DNA of 64,000 nucleotides, taken from assembly GCF_030518795.1 (NCBI RefSeq), contig NZ_CP130427.1, forward strand, positions 1,240,001-1,304,000, in the 5' to 3' direction. The notes under the pieces are model-generated. The model ran no database searches. It worked only from the letters and a program-made list of their open reading frames with translations, and had not been told where the DNA came from. Shown in pieces: positions 16,483 to 27,713 of this stretch. The position numbers were made by a program, and so were the translations under genes. Source of the stretch: Micromonospora sp. NBRC 110009. GTDB taxonomy: Bacteria; Actinomycetota; Actinomycetes; Mycobacteriales; Micromonosporaceae. The first letter of the stretch is position 1, and each line of letters opens with the position of its first letter.

Positions 16483-17502
16483 ATGAGCAAGCAGCCCGGC
16501 AGCTCCACGGCCGCGGAACCGGACCAGCCCGAGGCCGCCCCGGCCGAGGCGGCGGAGCAGGCCACGACCGTCCCGGCCGACGAGGCGGCCCCCGCGGCCG
16601 ACCGGCCGGCGTACGCGCCCGGCGCGATCGTGCTGGCGGTCGTGACGGTCGGCTGGCTGGCGGCGATGCTCTGGTCCACCCGGGCGGCGATCACCTCGGC
16701 CGCGGCCGGCGTCACCGCGATCAGCCTCTCCGCGTACGCGCTGCCGGGCGTGATCACCGCCGCGCTGGTCGCCGGCGCCGCGGTCGCGCTGGCGGTGACC
16801 AACCCGCTCGGCCGGGCCACCCTGCGCTTCCTCGCCGCCGTCGGCACCGGCCTGCTCGTCGGGCTCGCCGCCGCGGTGGCCGTCAACCTCACGTACGCCG
16901 ACAACGCGACCACCAACACGATCGCCGGCACCACCGCGGCGGCCGCCATCATCGGCGGGGCCGTGGCCGGCGCGCGCAACGCCCGCGTGGTGGGTGGCCT
17001 GGCCGGCGCGACGCTGGCCGCGCAGCTCTTCGTCGTGCTGTTCAGCCGTGCCCGGGATCCGCTCTCCGACCTGTTCGGGGCCGGGGACACCCAGCAGTCG
17101 ATGCTCGACGCCGCGAAGTGGGTGTCCCGCACGGAGTCGCTGCTCGCCGGGCTGATCGCCGGCCTGGTCGCCTTCGGCTACCTCGCCTGGACGCGCCGTC
17201 GCGCCGCTCGCCGGGAAGGGGTCGCGCCCGAGCTGCGCTGGCCGGCGTACCTGGTCGCCGGGGCCGGGCCGGGCCTGCTTCTGCTGCTCACCGAGGTGAT
17301 CATCCGGGTCGGCGGGCACGGGCTGCTCGACCTGGCCGCCGCGCTCAGCGAGGCGGACCAGGTGGCGCAGACCGCCCTCGGCACCTCGCGGGTGGACAAC
17401 GGCATCTGGGTGCTCTTCGTGGGGGCGCTGACCGCGCTCATCGCGTTCGGCCGCACCCTGGGCCCGCGCCCCGTCGCCGACGACGACGAGCCGGCCGCCT
17501 GA
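16483..17502 (+). CDS. Multi-pass membrane protein of unknown function
   Basis: 339 residues. A Glu/Ala/Pro-rich acidic N-terminal tail of about 40 residues is cytoplasmic in appearance. About eight hydrophobic segments follow (for example IVLAVVTVGWLAAMLW, GVITAALVAGAAVALAV, LRFLAAVGTGLLVGLAAAVAV, YLVAGAGPGLLLLLTEVII and WVLFVGALTALIAFG). The protein ends in an acidic DDDEPAA. No transporter motif was recognised. ATG 16483 has AAAGGGAG 4 bases upstream and is preferred to starts from 16432. It is convergent with the DUF6912-type gene with 15 bases between stops. Confidence 0.72.
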   Translation: MSKQPGSSTAAEPDQPEAAPAEAAEQATTVPADEAAPAADRPAYAPGAIVLAVVTVGWLAAMLWSTRAAITSAAAGVTAISLSAYALPGVITAALVAGAAVALAVTNPLGRATLRFLAAVGTGLLVGLAAAVAVNLTYADNATTNTIAGTTAAAAIIGGAVAGARNARVVGGLAGATLAAQLFVVLFSRARDPLSDLFGAGDTQQSMLDAAKWVSRTESLLAGLIAGLVAFGYLAWTRRRAARREGVAPELRWPAYLVAGAGPGLLLLLTEVIIRVGGHGLLDLAAALSEADQVAQTALGTSRVDNGIWVLFVGALTALIAFGRTLGPRPVADDDEPAA

Positions 17503-17517
17503 CCCCCGCCGCGAGCG

Positions 17518-18027
17518 TCAGGAGACCTCGCCCAGCAGCAGGTCCAGCTCGGTCACGTCGTACCACTCAAGCTCGTGGTCCTCGGCGCCGTCGACGGTGA
17601 ACTGGGCGTCCGGGTCGCCGGCCTGCGCCTCCACCACCACCTGGGCGGCGGCGGCCACGTCGTCCACCGCCTCCGCCCCGTCCACGTGGATCGCGGCCAC
17701 CGCCTTCACCGGCGCCGGCCCCGCCAACCGCACCACGCTGGACCCCAGCTCGCCGTCGACCCGGGCGACCGCCCGGGCCGGCAGGTCCACCGAGACGACC
17801 ACCCGGCGCCGGGGCGCGCCCGGGTCGGCCCGGAGCAGCAGCAGCGCGTCCTGGGCGGCCCGGGTGAAGGCGACGTACTCCAGTTCCTCCTCGTCGCCCT
17901 CGGCGTACCACTCGCGCAGCTCCGGGGTCACCGCGTGCGCCTCACCGGCCGGGAGCCCCTCCTCGCGCAGCCGCGCGAGCATCGGGACGGTGGCCGGCAC
18001 GTACACCCGGACAAGCTCGTCGGTCAC
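17518..18027 (-). CDS. Conserved actinobacterial protein (DUF6912-like)
   Basis: A 169-residue acidic soluble protein. [20 protein letters not shown], then [27 protein letters not shown] and a C-terminal [13 protein letters not shown] are conserved among actinobacteria; I recall this family as DUF6912, with unknown function. There is no catalytic motif, signal or membrane segment. The GTG at 18025-18027 has GGAGAG 7 bases upstream. It is divergent from the helix-turn-helix gene that follows. Confidence 0.75.
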   Translation of the reverse strand: MTDELVRVYVPATVPMLARLREEGLPAGEAHAVTPELREWYAEGDEEELEYVAFTRAAQDALLLLRADPGAPRRRVVVSVDLPARAVARVDGELGSSVVRLAGPAPVKAVAAIHVDGAEAVDDVAAAAQVVVEAQAGDPDAQFTVDGAEDHELEWYDVTELDLLLGEVS

Positions 18028-18234
18028 CGTTCTCTCCCCTGCTCAGACCCGGGCCGGCGGGCGCCGGCTCCGGGCGCCGATCATGCCGTACGCCGAGACC
18101 GTCATACACCTCGCACCCGCCGGGGAGAAGTTCCCCCGCCGGTGAGTCCGAAGCCGGAGCGACGCGTCGGGCGCTGGGGCCGGGCGACGACTGATGGCAA
18201 ACTGAGCCAAACGAAACCAACTCCGGGAGTCGTC

Positions 18235-18462
18235 GTGGAGCCCAGGTTCCTGCTGCTGTCCGACGTGGCCGCCGAGCTGAACGTGTCGGACTCGCAGGTC
18301 TACCACATGGTGCGCAGCGGCGAGCTGCCCGCCATCAAGATCGGCGGGCGCGGCCAGTGGCGGGTCGAGCGCGCCCGCCTGGAGGAGTACATCCAGCGGA
18401 AGTATGCCGAGACCGCCGACTGGGTACGCGGCAACCCGCTCACCGACCGCGACGGGGAGTGA
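18235..18462 (+). CDS. Small helix-turn-helix DNA-binding protein (excisionase/MerR-like fold)
   Basis: 75 residues, almost entirely one winged-helix domain of the excisionase/BldC type: LLLSDVAAELNVSDSQVYHMVRSGELPAIKIGGRGQWRVERARLEEYI. The IGGRGQWRV wing and the DSQVYHMV recognition helix are intact. Such proteins in actinobacteria are usually host regulators rather than phage excisionases, and no integrase lies nearby. The GTG start at 18235 has CGGGAG 5 bases upstream. Its targets are unknown. It points towards the Rv3235-like gene, 97 bases downstream. Confidence 0.85.
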   Translation: MEPRFLLLSDVAAELNVSDSQVYHMVRSGELPAIKIGGRGQWRVERARLEEYIQRKYAETADWVRGNPLTDRDGE

Positions 18463-18559
18463 CCCTCTGATTCCACACCGGCATTGACGGTCGGCGTTGC
18501 CCTGCCCGAGAATGAAGCCAGTCGGAGGCAAACAAAGGCAAACGCAAGGAACAGGGGTT

Positions 18560-18784
18560 GTGGCCGCCGAGCTCACCCGGGCGTCCCGACGGGTCGTCCC
18601 GGCCCGCCGCCGCGCCACCCGGCCGGCCCTCCAGCTCCGCCGACTGCGGGTGTGCGAGCCCCGCCCCGGGGCGGTCGAGGCCGCCGCCGTGCTCGCCGGG
18701 GCGGGCGGCGCGAGCTGGGCGATCGCCCTCCGCCTGGAACACCGTCGCGGCACCTGGCTCTGCACCGTCCTGGACGTCCTCTGA
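18560..18784 (+). CDS. Rv3235-like small protein
   Basis: About 74 residues from GTG 18560: VAAELTRASRRVVPARRRAT, then LRRLRVCEPRPGAVEAAAVL, and the conserved end LRLEHRRGTWLCTVLDVL. This C-terminal pattern resembles the Rv3235 family, which I recall as encoded near secA in other actinobacteria, as here. The function is unknown. The N-terminal part is Arg-rich and its start is uncertain; AAGGA lies 10 bases before the chosen GTG, and the frame is open from ATG 18497. It is convergent with secA. Confidence 0.7.
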   Translation: MAAELTRASRRVVPARRRATRPALQLRRLRVCEPRPGAVEAAAVLAGAGGASWAIALRLEHRRGTWLCTVLDVL

Positions 18785-18869
18785 CCGGCCGGGTGCGGGA
18801 GACCTCGGACGGAGATGGCCCCGGTAGGGGCCGAATCCCACCAGGATCTCTGGGCGGTGCGGTGATGCG

Positions 18870-18903
18870 GACGGGCCCCGGCCGTGGTCGGCCGGGGCCC
18901 GTC
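18870..18903. terminator. Bidirectional hairpin terminator after secA
   Basis: GACGGGCCCCGGCC pairs perfectly with GGCCGGGGCCCGTC around a 6-base loop, between the Rv3235-like gene (+) and secA (-). It has no T-run, as is usual in very G+C-rich genomes. Confidence 0.75.
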
Positions 18904-18922
18904 GGGGCTGGTGCGGGCGGGG

Positions 18923-21823
<2,901 letters not shown>

Positions 21824-21991
21824 GGATCAACGCTCCCCTAGACAGTCTCGAACCATCGTAGGCGCTCCATCGCGGCGATGGTCACTGGTGGCGGCGGTCC
21901 GGGGCGGGGAACCCGACATAACGCCCCGGGCGGGCGCTGACCGGCGGTTATCCGGTTACGCCCAACGCGAACGATCCGGCACGATGACCCG

Positions 21992-23149
21992 ATGGAGCCC
22001 GTGGAGATCATCGAGGACGGCCTGCTGCTGCGACCGTGGCACGCCGAGGACGCCGACGCGGTGTACCGCGCCTGCCAGGATCCGGACATCCAGCGCTGGA
22101 CCACCGTACCTCGCCCGTACCTGCCCGAACACGCCCTCGGATTCGTGACCGCGATCAGCGGGCAGGCCTGGGCCGACGGCACCGGGGCGCCGTTCGCCGT
22201 CTGCGACGCCGACACCGGCGAGCTGCTCGCCTCGTGCGGTCTCGTGTCGATCGACCGGGCCCTGGACTCCGCCGAGGTGGGCTACTGGACGGCGCCCTGG
22301 GCCCGCGGCCGGGGTGTGGCGGTCCGGGCCACCCGCGCGGTCGCCCGCTGGGCGTTCGACGCGCTCAAGCTGCGCAGGGTGATCTGGCAGGCCGAGGTCG
22401 GCAACCACGCCTCCCGGCTGGTCGCACTGCGGGCCGGGTTCCGGATCGAGGGCGAACTGCGGCTCGCCCACCCGGCCGTCGACGGCCGCCCGGAGGGCTG
22501 GCTCGGGTCGCTCTTCCCACACGAGCTGGCCGCGCCCGGCGAGCCCGTGCCGTTCGGACCGGACACCCTGCCGGCCCGCCGGGCCGCCGTGTTCGGCCGT
22601 CCCCAGCCCGTTCTCTTCGCCACCGCGGCGGGCACCGAACTGCGGCTGCGCCCGCTGGCAGAGCACGACCTCGACGCGGTGATCGAGACCTGCCGGGACG
22701 AGGACACCGTCCGCTGGACCACCGTCCCGCACCCCTACCTGCCGGAGTACGCCGAGGGGTTTCTGCGGGACGTCGCACGGGCCGCCTGGGCCCGGGGCAC
22801 CGGCGCCACCTTCGCCATCGCCGACGCCGACGACCGGTACGCCGGCACCATCGATCTGCGGATCTCCCCCGCCTCCCCGCTCGTCGCCGACGTGGGCTTC
22901 ATGACCGCCCCGTGGGCCCGGGGGCGCGGCTGGATGCCGGCCGCGCTCGGCGCGCTGAGCGCCTGGGGATTCACCACGCTCGGCCTCGCCCGGATCGAGT
23001 GGCGGGCCAACGTGGGCAACACCGCCTCCCGGCGCGCCGCCGAGAAGGCCGGCTTCGTCTTCGAGGGCACCGCCCGGGCCGGCATCCAGCACCGGGGGGA
23101 ACGCGTGGACGTCTGGGTGGCCGGGCTGCTGCCGCAGGATCTGGCGTGA
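21992..23149 (+). CDS. Double-domain GNAT acetyltransferase
   Basis: 385 residues containing two RimJ/RimL-type GNAT domains in tandem (about 1-180 and 205-385). Each carries the acetyl-CoA loop motif APWARGRG-x-x (near residues 106 and 311), an N-terminal RWTTVP-x-PYLPE(H/Y)A segment, and a C-terminal VGNHASRLVALRAGF / VGNTASRRAAEKAGF segment. The two halves clearly arose by internal duplication. The downstream gene also has two such domains and overlaps by GTGA, so the pair encodes four related domains. Acceptors are unknown; these enzymes usually acetylate protein N-termini, antibiotics or small amines. ATG 21992 was chosen at the family N-terminus. Confidence 0.85.
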   Translation: MEPVEIIEDGLLLRPWHAEDADAVYRACQDPDIQRWTTVPRPYLPEHALGFVTAISGQAWADGTGAPFAVCDADTGELLASCGLVSIDRALDSAEVGYWTAPWARGRGVAVRATRAVARWAFDALKLRRVIWQAEVGNHASRLVALRAGFRIEGELRLAHPAVDGRPEGWLGSLFPHELAAPGEPVPFGPDTLPARRAAVFGRPQPVLFATAAGTELRLRPLAEHDLDAVIETCRDEDTVRWTTVPHPYLPEYAEGFLRDVARAAWARGTGATFAIADADDRYAGTIDLRISPASPLVADVGFMTAPWARGRGWMPAALGALSAWGFTTLGLARIEWRANVGNTASRRAAEKAGFVFEGTARAGIQHRGERVDVWVAGLLPQDLA

Positions 23150-24261
23150 CGCCTGAGACGATCGAGGCGTACGGGGTGCGGCTGCGGCCGTCCCGGCTGG
23201 CCGATGTGGCGGACACCGTGGCCGCCTGCACGGATCCGCTGACCCGGCGGTTCATGACCGGCCTGCCGGACCCCTACACCGAGGAGAGCGCCCGCTGGTG
23301 GATCACCGAGGGCGCGCCTGCGGCCTGGGCCACCGGCGGTGCCGCGTACGCGATCGCCGACCCCGCCACCGACCGGCTGCTCGGCGCCGTCGGGCTCAGC
23401 AACCCGGTGCCGGCCCGCCGGCAGCTGGAGATCGGCTACTGGGTGGCGCCGTGGGCACGCGGTCGGGGCGTGGCCACGGCGGCCACCCGGGCGCTGGCCG
23501 AACGGACCTTCGCCGCCGACACCGCCCGGCTGGAACTGCTCGCCGCGCCCGAGAACGTGGCCAGCCAGCGGGTGGCACTCGCCGCGGGCTTCCGGCACGA
23601 GGGGGTACGCCGCGCGGCCGGCACCGCGCCCGACGGCGGCCGGTACGACCTGGTCGCCTGGGTACGCCTCGCCGACGACCCGCCCGGGCCGACCGCCCGG
23701 CCGCTGCCGGACCTGCCCGGGGGCCGGCTCACCGACGGGGTGGTCGCCCTGCGCCGGCTCGGGCCGGCGGACGTGGACCCCCTGCACCGGCTGCACACGC
23801 TGCCGGAGGTGGTGGCGAACCGGGTGCCGCCGGTCCCGCCCACCAGGGAGTCGATCGAGCGGCGCTGCCGCCTGGCGGAGAGCCACTGGCTGGCCGGCCG
23901 CTCCGCCGATGTCGCCATCGTCGACGCGGGCACCGGCGCGGTGGCCGGCGGGTGCGCGCTGGTGTACGACGAGCCGTCCACCGGCCAGGCCATGCTCGGC
24001 TACAGCCTGCTGCCCGAGGCGCGGGGCCGGGGGCTGGCCACCCGGACGGTCGGCCTCGTGGCGGGCTGGGCGTTCGACATCGGGCTGGCCCGGCTCTGGG
24101 CCGGCACCCGGCCGGAGAACGTCGCCTCGCAGCGGGTGCTGGAGAAGGCCGGATTCCGGCGCGAGGGGCTGCTGCGCGGCCGGCTGCCCGGCCCGGCCGG
24201 CAGCCGCCTCGACTCGGTGCTCTACGGCCTGCTGGCCGCCGACCGCGCCAGGCCCCGCTGA
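23146..24261 (+). CDS. Second double-domain GNAT acetyltransferase
   Basis: 371 residues from GTG 23146, which overlaps the previous stop (GTGA), so it is translationally coupled. Domain 1 (about 1-180) has YWVAPWARGRGVATAATRAL and ENVASQRVALAAGFRHEG. Domain 2 (about 195-371) has YSLLPEARGRGLATRTVGL and ENVASQRVLEKAGFRREG. Both are intact GNAT cores. The first domain is closer to the domains of the upstream gene (shared APWARGRG); the second has LPEARGRG. The protein is probably a partner or paralogue of the upstream gene product. Substrates are unknown. Confidence 0.85.
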   Translation: MTPETIEAYGVRLRPSRLADVADTVAACTDPLTRRFMTGLPDPYTEESARWWITEGAPAAWATGGAAYAIADPATDRLLGAVGLSNPVPARRQLEIGYWVAPWARGRGVATAATRALAERTFAADTARLELLAAPENVASQRVALAAGFRHEGVRRAAGTAPDGGRYDLVAWVRLADDPPGPTARPLPDLPGGRLTDGVVALRRLGPADVDPLHRLHTLPEVVANRVPPVPPTRESIERRCRLAESHWLAGRSADVAIVDAGTGAVAGGCALVYDEPSTGQAMLGYSLLPEARGRGLATRTVGLVAGWAFDIGLARLWAGTRPENVASQRVLEKAGFRREGLLRGRLPGPAGSRLDSVLYGLLAADRARPR

Positions 24262-24262
24262 C

Positions 24263-24300
24263 GGCGGGAGCCGTGGTGGTGGTCCACCACGGCTCCCGCC
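24263..24300. terminator. Bidirectional hairpin terminator
   Basis: A perfect 17-bp stem (GGCGGGAGCCGTGGTGG and complement) with loop TGGT, between the GNAT pair (+) and hpf (-). Confidence 0.85.
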
Positions 24301-24324
24301 GGTCGTGCTCGCGGTGGTCAGGGG

Positions 24325-24969
24325 TCAGGCGTCGAGCGAGATGATCCCGTAGTCGTAGGCGTGCCGGCGGTAGACGACGCTCGGGCGGCCGGACTCCTTG
24401 TCCTGGAACAGGTAGAAGTCGTGGCCGACCAGTTCCATCTGGAACAGGGCGTCGTCGACGGTCATCGGCTCGGCGGGGTGCACCTTCTCCCGCGCGATGT
24501 GCCAGGGCTGGTCGTCGTACTCCTCGTAGCCGTCCTCGTCGGGCCGTTCGGCGACCGCGGTGGCCGTCCCGTGCCCGTTCAGCACCGCCAGTCCGGGCCC
24601 GTCCAGGTCGGCGACCGGCAGGTCCGCGGTGGCGGCGGCGACGGAGAGCGGCGCGTGCCGCCCACGGTGTACCCGACGCCGGTCGGCCGCCCGGCGGAAC
24701 CGGGTGTCCAGCTTGGCTATGGCCGCGTCCAGCGCGCTGTAGAAGTCATTCGTGCAGGCCTCGGCCCGGATCACCGGACCGCGCGTCACGCAGGTGATTT
24801 CCACCCGCTGGCAGTGATCGGCCTGGCGCGGATTGCGCTCGTGGAACAACTCGACGTCCACGCGAATGAGCTTGTGGTCGTAGCGTTCGATCTTCGCGAG
24901 CTTTTCAGCTACGTGCACCCGGTAATGGTCCGGCACTTCGACGTTACGGCCCTTGACCACGATGTCCAC
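24325..24969 (-). CDS. hpf: Ribosome hibernation promoting factor, long form
   Basis: 214 residues. The N-terminal domain (1-105) is the S30AE ribosome-binding fold (VVKGRNVEVPDHYRVHVAEKLAKIERYD, then the basic RRAADRRRVHRG). A variable linker of about 45 residues follows. The C-terminal domain (about 155-214) has REKVHPAEPMTVDDALFQMELVGHDFYLF, which drives 100S ribosome dimer formation. Expressed in stationary phase or stress in relatives. The GTG start at 24967-24969 has GGGAGG 4 bases upstream. It lies at the end of the conserved mtrAB-lpqB-comF-hpf-secA row. Confidence 0.95.
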   Translation of the reverse strand: MDIVVKGRNVEVPDHYRVHVAEKLAKIERYDHKLIRVDVELFHERNPRQADHCQRVEITCVTRGPVIRAEACTNDFYSALDAAIAKLDTRFRRAADRRRVHRGRHAPLSVAAATADLPVADLDGPGLAVLNGHGTATAVAERPDEDGYEEYDDQPWHIAREKVHPAEPMTVDDALFQMELVGHDFYLFQDKESGRPSVVYRRHAYDYGIISLDA

Positions 24970-25220
24970 GTGACCTCCCTTGTTCGGACGGTCGTTCGGT
25001 TCGATATCTCCGGTCGACGTGCCCTGGGAGTGCCCCGCTCGGCGTCGACCGGTTGCGTGCGGCTACGCCTCCTTCCAGTGCCGGGAGAAGGTTGGAACGC
25101 CTCCTACCCCCGACACGAAGACGCTAACTCCTGTTCGGCCACCAGTCACCCCAAGTTGCCGGGAGAGGCCGCGAAATTTAACAGCTCATACACCATGGGG
25201 TGAAACGGAAACACGAAGCG
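24970..25220. other. Intergenic region upstream of hpf
   Basis: About 250 bases between comF and hpf. The only AT-rich patch is at about 25175-25215 (TTTAACAGCTCATAC), which could carry an hpf promoter on the minus strand and would give an hpf leader of over 200 bases. The sequence upstream of the hpf start is otherwise without recognisable motifs apart from its ribosome site. Confidence 0.35.
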
Positions 25221-25928
25221 TCACTGATGGTGCCGCTTTTGCGTTGCGGCGAGCACGGCCGCGGCCTTTGGCGTCATTCCCGCCGCGCGCAAGACCCGGC
25301 TTACGGCCGCCAGCGTCGCCCCGGTGGTGACGATGTCGTCGAGCAGCACCACCGGCCCGTCCACCGGCGCCCCGCCGACCCGGCGCAGCCGGAAGGCGCT
25401 GTCGGCCGCGGCGGCCCGGCCCGCGCTGTCCAGTTCGACCGAGTCCGGCCGGGGCAGCGCCCGCAGCGGCCGGAGCACCCGAACCCGCCAGCCGGCCGCC
25501 CGCAGCCGGGCCGCCGCCTGACCGGTCAACCGGCCCAGGTGGTCGCCGTAGCGGGCCCGGGCCGCCCGCGCGGTGTCCGGCACCGGCACCAGGGTCACCG
25601 GCCGGGCCGCGCCCGCCGCGGCGGCCACCACCTCGGCGAGCAGCGCTCCCAACGGCCGGGCCAGCCCGTGCCGGCCCCGCTCCTTGTACGCCAGCAGCCC
25701 CGCCCGCAGCGCCCCCGCGTACGGACCGAGGGCGACGCAGGGCGGCAGGTCCGGCGGGGCCGGGTCTGGACGGGTGGGCGCGGGACGCAGCGACGCCAAC
25801 TCACCGACGCAGCCCGGGCAGAAGCCCTGCCGTAGGCCGGCGACGCGCTCGCCGCAGCCGGCGCAGCCCGAGGGCAGCACCGGATCGGTCAGGTCCGACC
25901 AGAGCCCGCCCAGGTCCGGCACCGGCAC
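25221..25928 (-). CDS. comF: ComF-family phosphoribosyltransferase-like protein
   Basis: 235 residues. An N-terminal zinc-binding module with CAGCGE and CPGCV (about residues 22-42) precedes a type I phosphoribosyltransferase domain. The PRPP loop is VVLLDDIVTTGATL (about 192-205) and the YKERGRHGLARPLG block is present. ComF is a competence protein in Firmicutes; in actinobacteria its role is unproven. It starts 3 bases after the lpqB stop, so it is in the mtrAB-lpqB transcription unit. The GC-rich Ala/Arg stretches are ordinary for the genome. Confidence 0.87.
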   Translation of the reverse strand: MPVPDLGGLWSDLTDPVLPSGCAGCGERVAGLRQGFCPGCVGELASLRPAPTRPDPAPPDLPPCVALGPYAGALRAGLLAYKERGRHGLARPLGALLAEVVAAAAGAARPVTLVPVPDTARAARARYGDHLGRLTGQAAARLRAAGWRVRVLRPLRALPRPDSVELDSAGRAAAADSAFRLRRVGGAPVDGPVVLLDDIVTTGATLAAVSRVLRAAGMTPKAAAVLAATQKRHHQ

Positions 25929-25931
25929 CTC

Positions 25932-27713
25932 TCAGTAGAGGAAGAACGGGGCGCTCGGGTCGGACGGCTTGGCTCCGGCCGCGACGTCCCGCACCTGCGC
26001 CCGCTCGATCTCGGTGAACGGGTTGTTCCGGTATGCCCTGGTGGCCTGGTACATGAACGAGTAGGACGGCAGCGCGCCGGACGAGCCGCCCGGGAAGGCG
26101 GCAAGGTGGGACACCGGCGCACCGGTGTCGCTGTTGAGCGGGAACTGCACCGCCCCGTCGACCGTGGTCTGGTAGATGGCCGGCTGGCGCCCGTCGTTGC
26201 CGGCGAAGACCAGATAGTTCTCCGCGTACCAGTCCACGGCGGTGAGCTTGGTGAGCCGGGTGGCCAGCCGGCGCGGCTTGCCCACGGTGACCACACCACC
26301 GTCGGCGCTCACCGGCGCGACGTAGAGCTCGCCGCTCATGATCAGCGCGATCCGGTGCCCGTCGAGCGAGGCGGCCACCGCGGTGACCGGACCGGACAGG
26401 TCGTCCACCGGGCTCATCCCGGCCGCGCCGTCGAAGCGGTAGAGCGTGCCGTCCGCCACCACCAGGCCGGACGGGTGCTGCACGTCGGCGGAGCGGAGCC
26501 AGACCGGGCGGCCGATCGAGCGGAAAAGCCGAGAGCTCCGGTTGTCGACGGTCACCTCACCGCGGCCGGAGCCGACCTGCAAGCGCTGCTTCTGGTCCGA
26601 GCGGGTCACCAGCGCCGCCAGCACCTCGTCGCCGGCCCGACTGAGCGCCGCCGACACCACGTTCCGGTTGTCGGCGGCCGCCACCGGCACCGCGCCGACC
26701 GGCTCGTTGCCGATGGCGAGCGGATGGATCGCCCCGCCGTAGACGCAGAACCGCTCCGGCGTTCGCAGGTTCGGGTAGAGCGGATGGGCCTCCCGCTCCT
26801 GCCCCAGGTCGACGGTGCGCCGCTGCTGGTTCTGGATCTTCAGGTCCAGCTGCCCGGTCAATTCCTGCAGGGACCAAGCCAGCTGGGTGGCGAGCTTGGC
26901 GAGCCGGTCGTCGTAGGCCGCCGGCATGGTGAGGTTGACCTCCCAGCGATCGTCGGAGCCGGTGACGTTGTTGATCAGCCCGGTGCCGTCGGGCACCTTG
27001 GTCACCCCGGAGGCCAGCCATTCGGACGGGCCGCCGGTCAGCCACCGCACCACCTCGGTGACCCGCCGTTCGGCGGGGACCGCGCTGGGCAGGTAGCGCC
27101 AGTCGGGCACCAGCTGGCTCTGGTCGGAGTTCCAGAAGTAGACGGTGTACGTACCGTAGTACTGGCGCAGCGCCTCGTCGGTGAGCAGCAGCACGTTCGG
27201 CAGGTCGGTGATCAGCAACCCCTGAGTGCCGGGATCGGCGCGACGGAGCTTGAACTTGTACTCGACGTCCCGGCCCGCCGGCTCCTCCAGGGTGCCGTCT
27301 GCGCGCAGCACCCCGACCTGCTGCGCCCGCACCGTCACCTGCCAGGTGCCCTGATTGGTCAGCAGTGTGGTCTCCGGGGACTCCAGCAGCCGGACCACGG
27401 TCAGCTCGACCTCGCTGCTCTGCTTCTTCCGCAGCCGGCCCTGGGCCTCCTTGGCGATGAACTTCTTGACCCGGTCGTACGCCTGCTCCCGCTCGCCCGC
27501 CGCCGCGGCCAGGTATTCGCGGATGAACTCCTTGGGGTCCTCGGTCGCGCTGCGGGTCGGCGGTTGGCCGCCACTGCCGTTGAGCGAGCCAGACTCGACC
27601 GCCGGCCCCCGGCCGTCGACCTGGACCTCGGTGCGGTCGGGGATGCCGCAGCCGGCCAGCCCGGCGGGCAGCAGCGCGCCGGCCAGCAGCACGGTCAGCA
27701 GACGGCGCCTCAC
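25932..27713 (-). CDS. lpqB: Lipoprotein LpqB, partner of the MtrAB system
   Basis: 593 residues. A lipoprotein signal ends in the lipobox LAGC with the modified cysteine at 22. A GerMN domain follows (about residues 200-310, FWNSDQSQLVPDWRYLP, RWLTGGPSEWL), and then a C-terminal beta-propeller-like part with repeated strands. In Mycobacterium LpqB binds the extracellular part of MtrB and tunes MtrA phosphorylation. Its start overlaps the mtrB stop (ATGA), which couples the stoichiometry. ATG 27713 follows directly from the signal peptide. Confidence 0.93.
   Translation of the reverse strand: MRRRLLTVLLAGALLPAGLAGCGIPDRTEVQVDGRGPAVESGSLNGSGGQPPTRSATEDPKEFIREYLAAAAGEREQAYDRVKKFIAKEAQGRLRKKQSSEVELTVVRLLESPETTLLTNQGTWQVTVRAQQVGVLRADGTLEEPAGRDVEYKFKLRRADPGTQGLLITDLPNVLLLTDEALRQYYGTYTVYFWNSDQSQLVPDWRYLPSAVPAERRVTEVVRWLTGGPSEWLASGVTKVPDGTGLINNVTGSDDRWEVNLTMPAAYDDRLAKLATQLAWSLQELTGQLDLKIQNQQRRTVDLGQEREAHPLYPNLRTPERFCVYGGAIHPLAIGNEPVGAVPVAAADNRNVVSAALSRAGDEVLAALVTRSDQKQRLQVGSGRGEVTVDNRSSRLFRSIGRPVWLRSADVQHPSGLVVADGTLYRFDGAAGMSPVDDLSGPVTAVAASLDGHRIALIMSGELYVAPVSADGGVVTVGKPRRLATRLTKLTAVDWYAENYLVFAGNDGRQPAIYQTTVDGAVQFPLNSDTGAPVSHLAAFPGGSSGALPSYSFMYQATRAYRNNPFTEIERAQVRDVAAGAKPSDPSAPFFLY

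Noticed and set aside
16081..17319. An in-frame upstream extension of pruA
   Set aside because: The conserved N-terminus of the enzyme starts at 16080; the extension lacks conservation and overlaps the divergent membrane protein gene.
18235..18462. A phage excisionase
   Set aside because: No integrase, attachment site or other phage gene is nearby; this type of small helix-turn-helix protein is a common host regulator.
22036..23145. The upstream half of a long frame opening at 22036
   Set aside because: It is a shadow of the first GNAT gene; the true second GNAT gene starts at the GTGA overlap at 23146.
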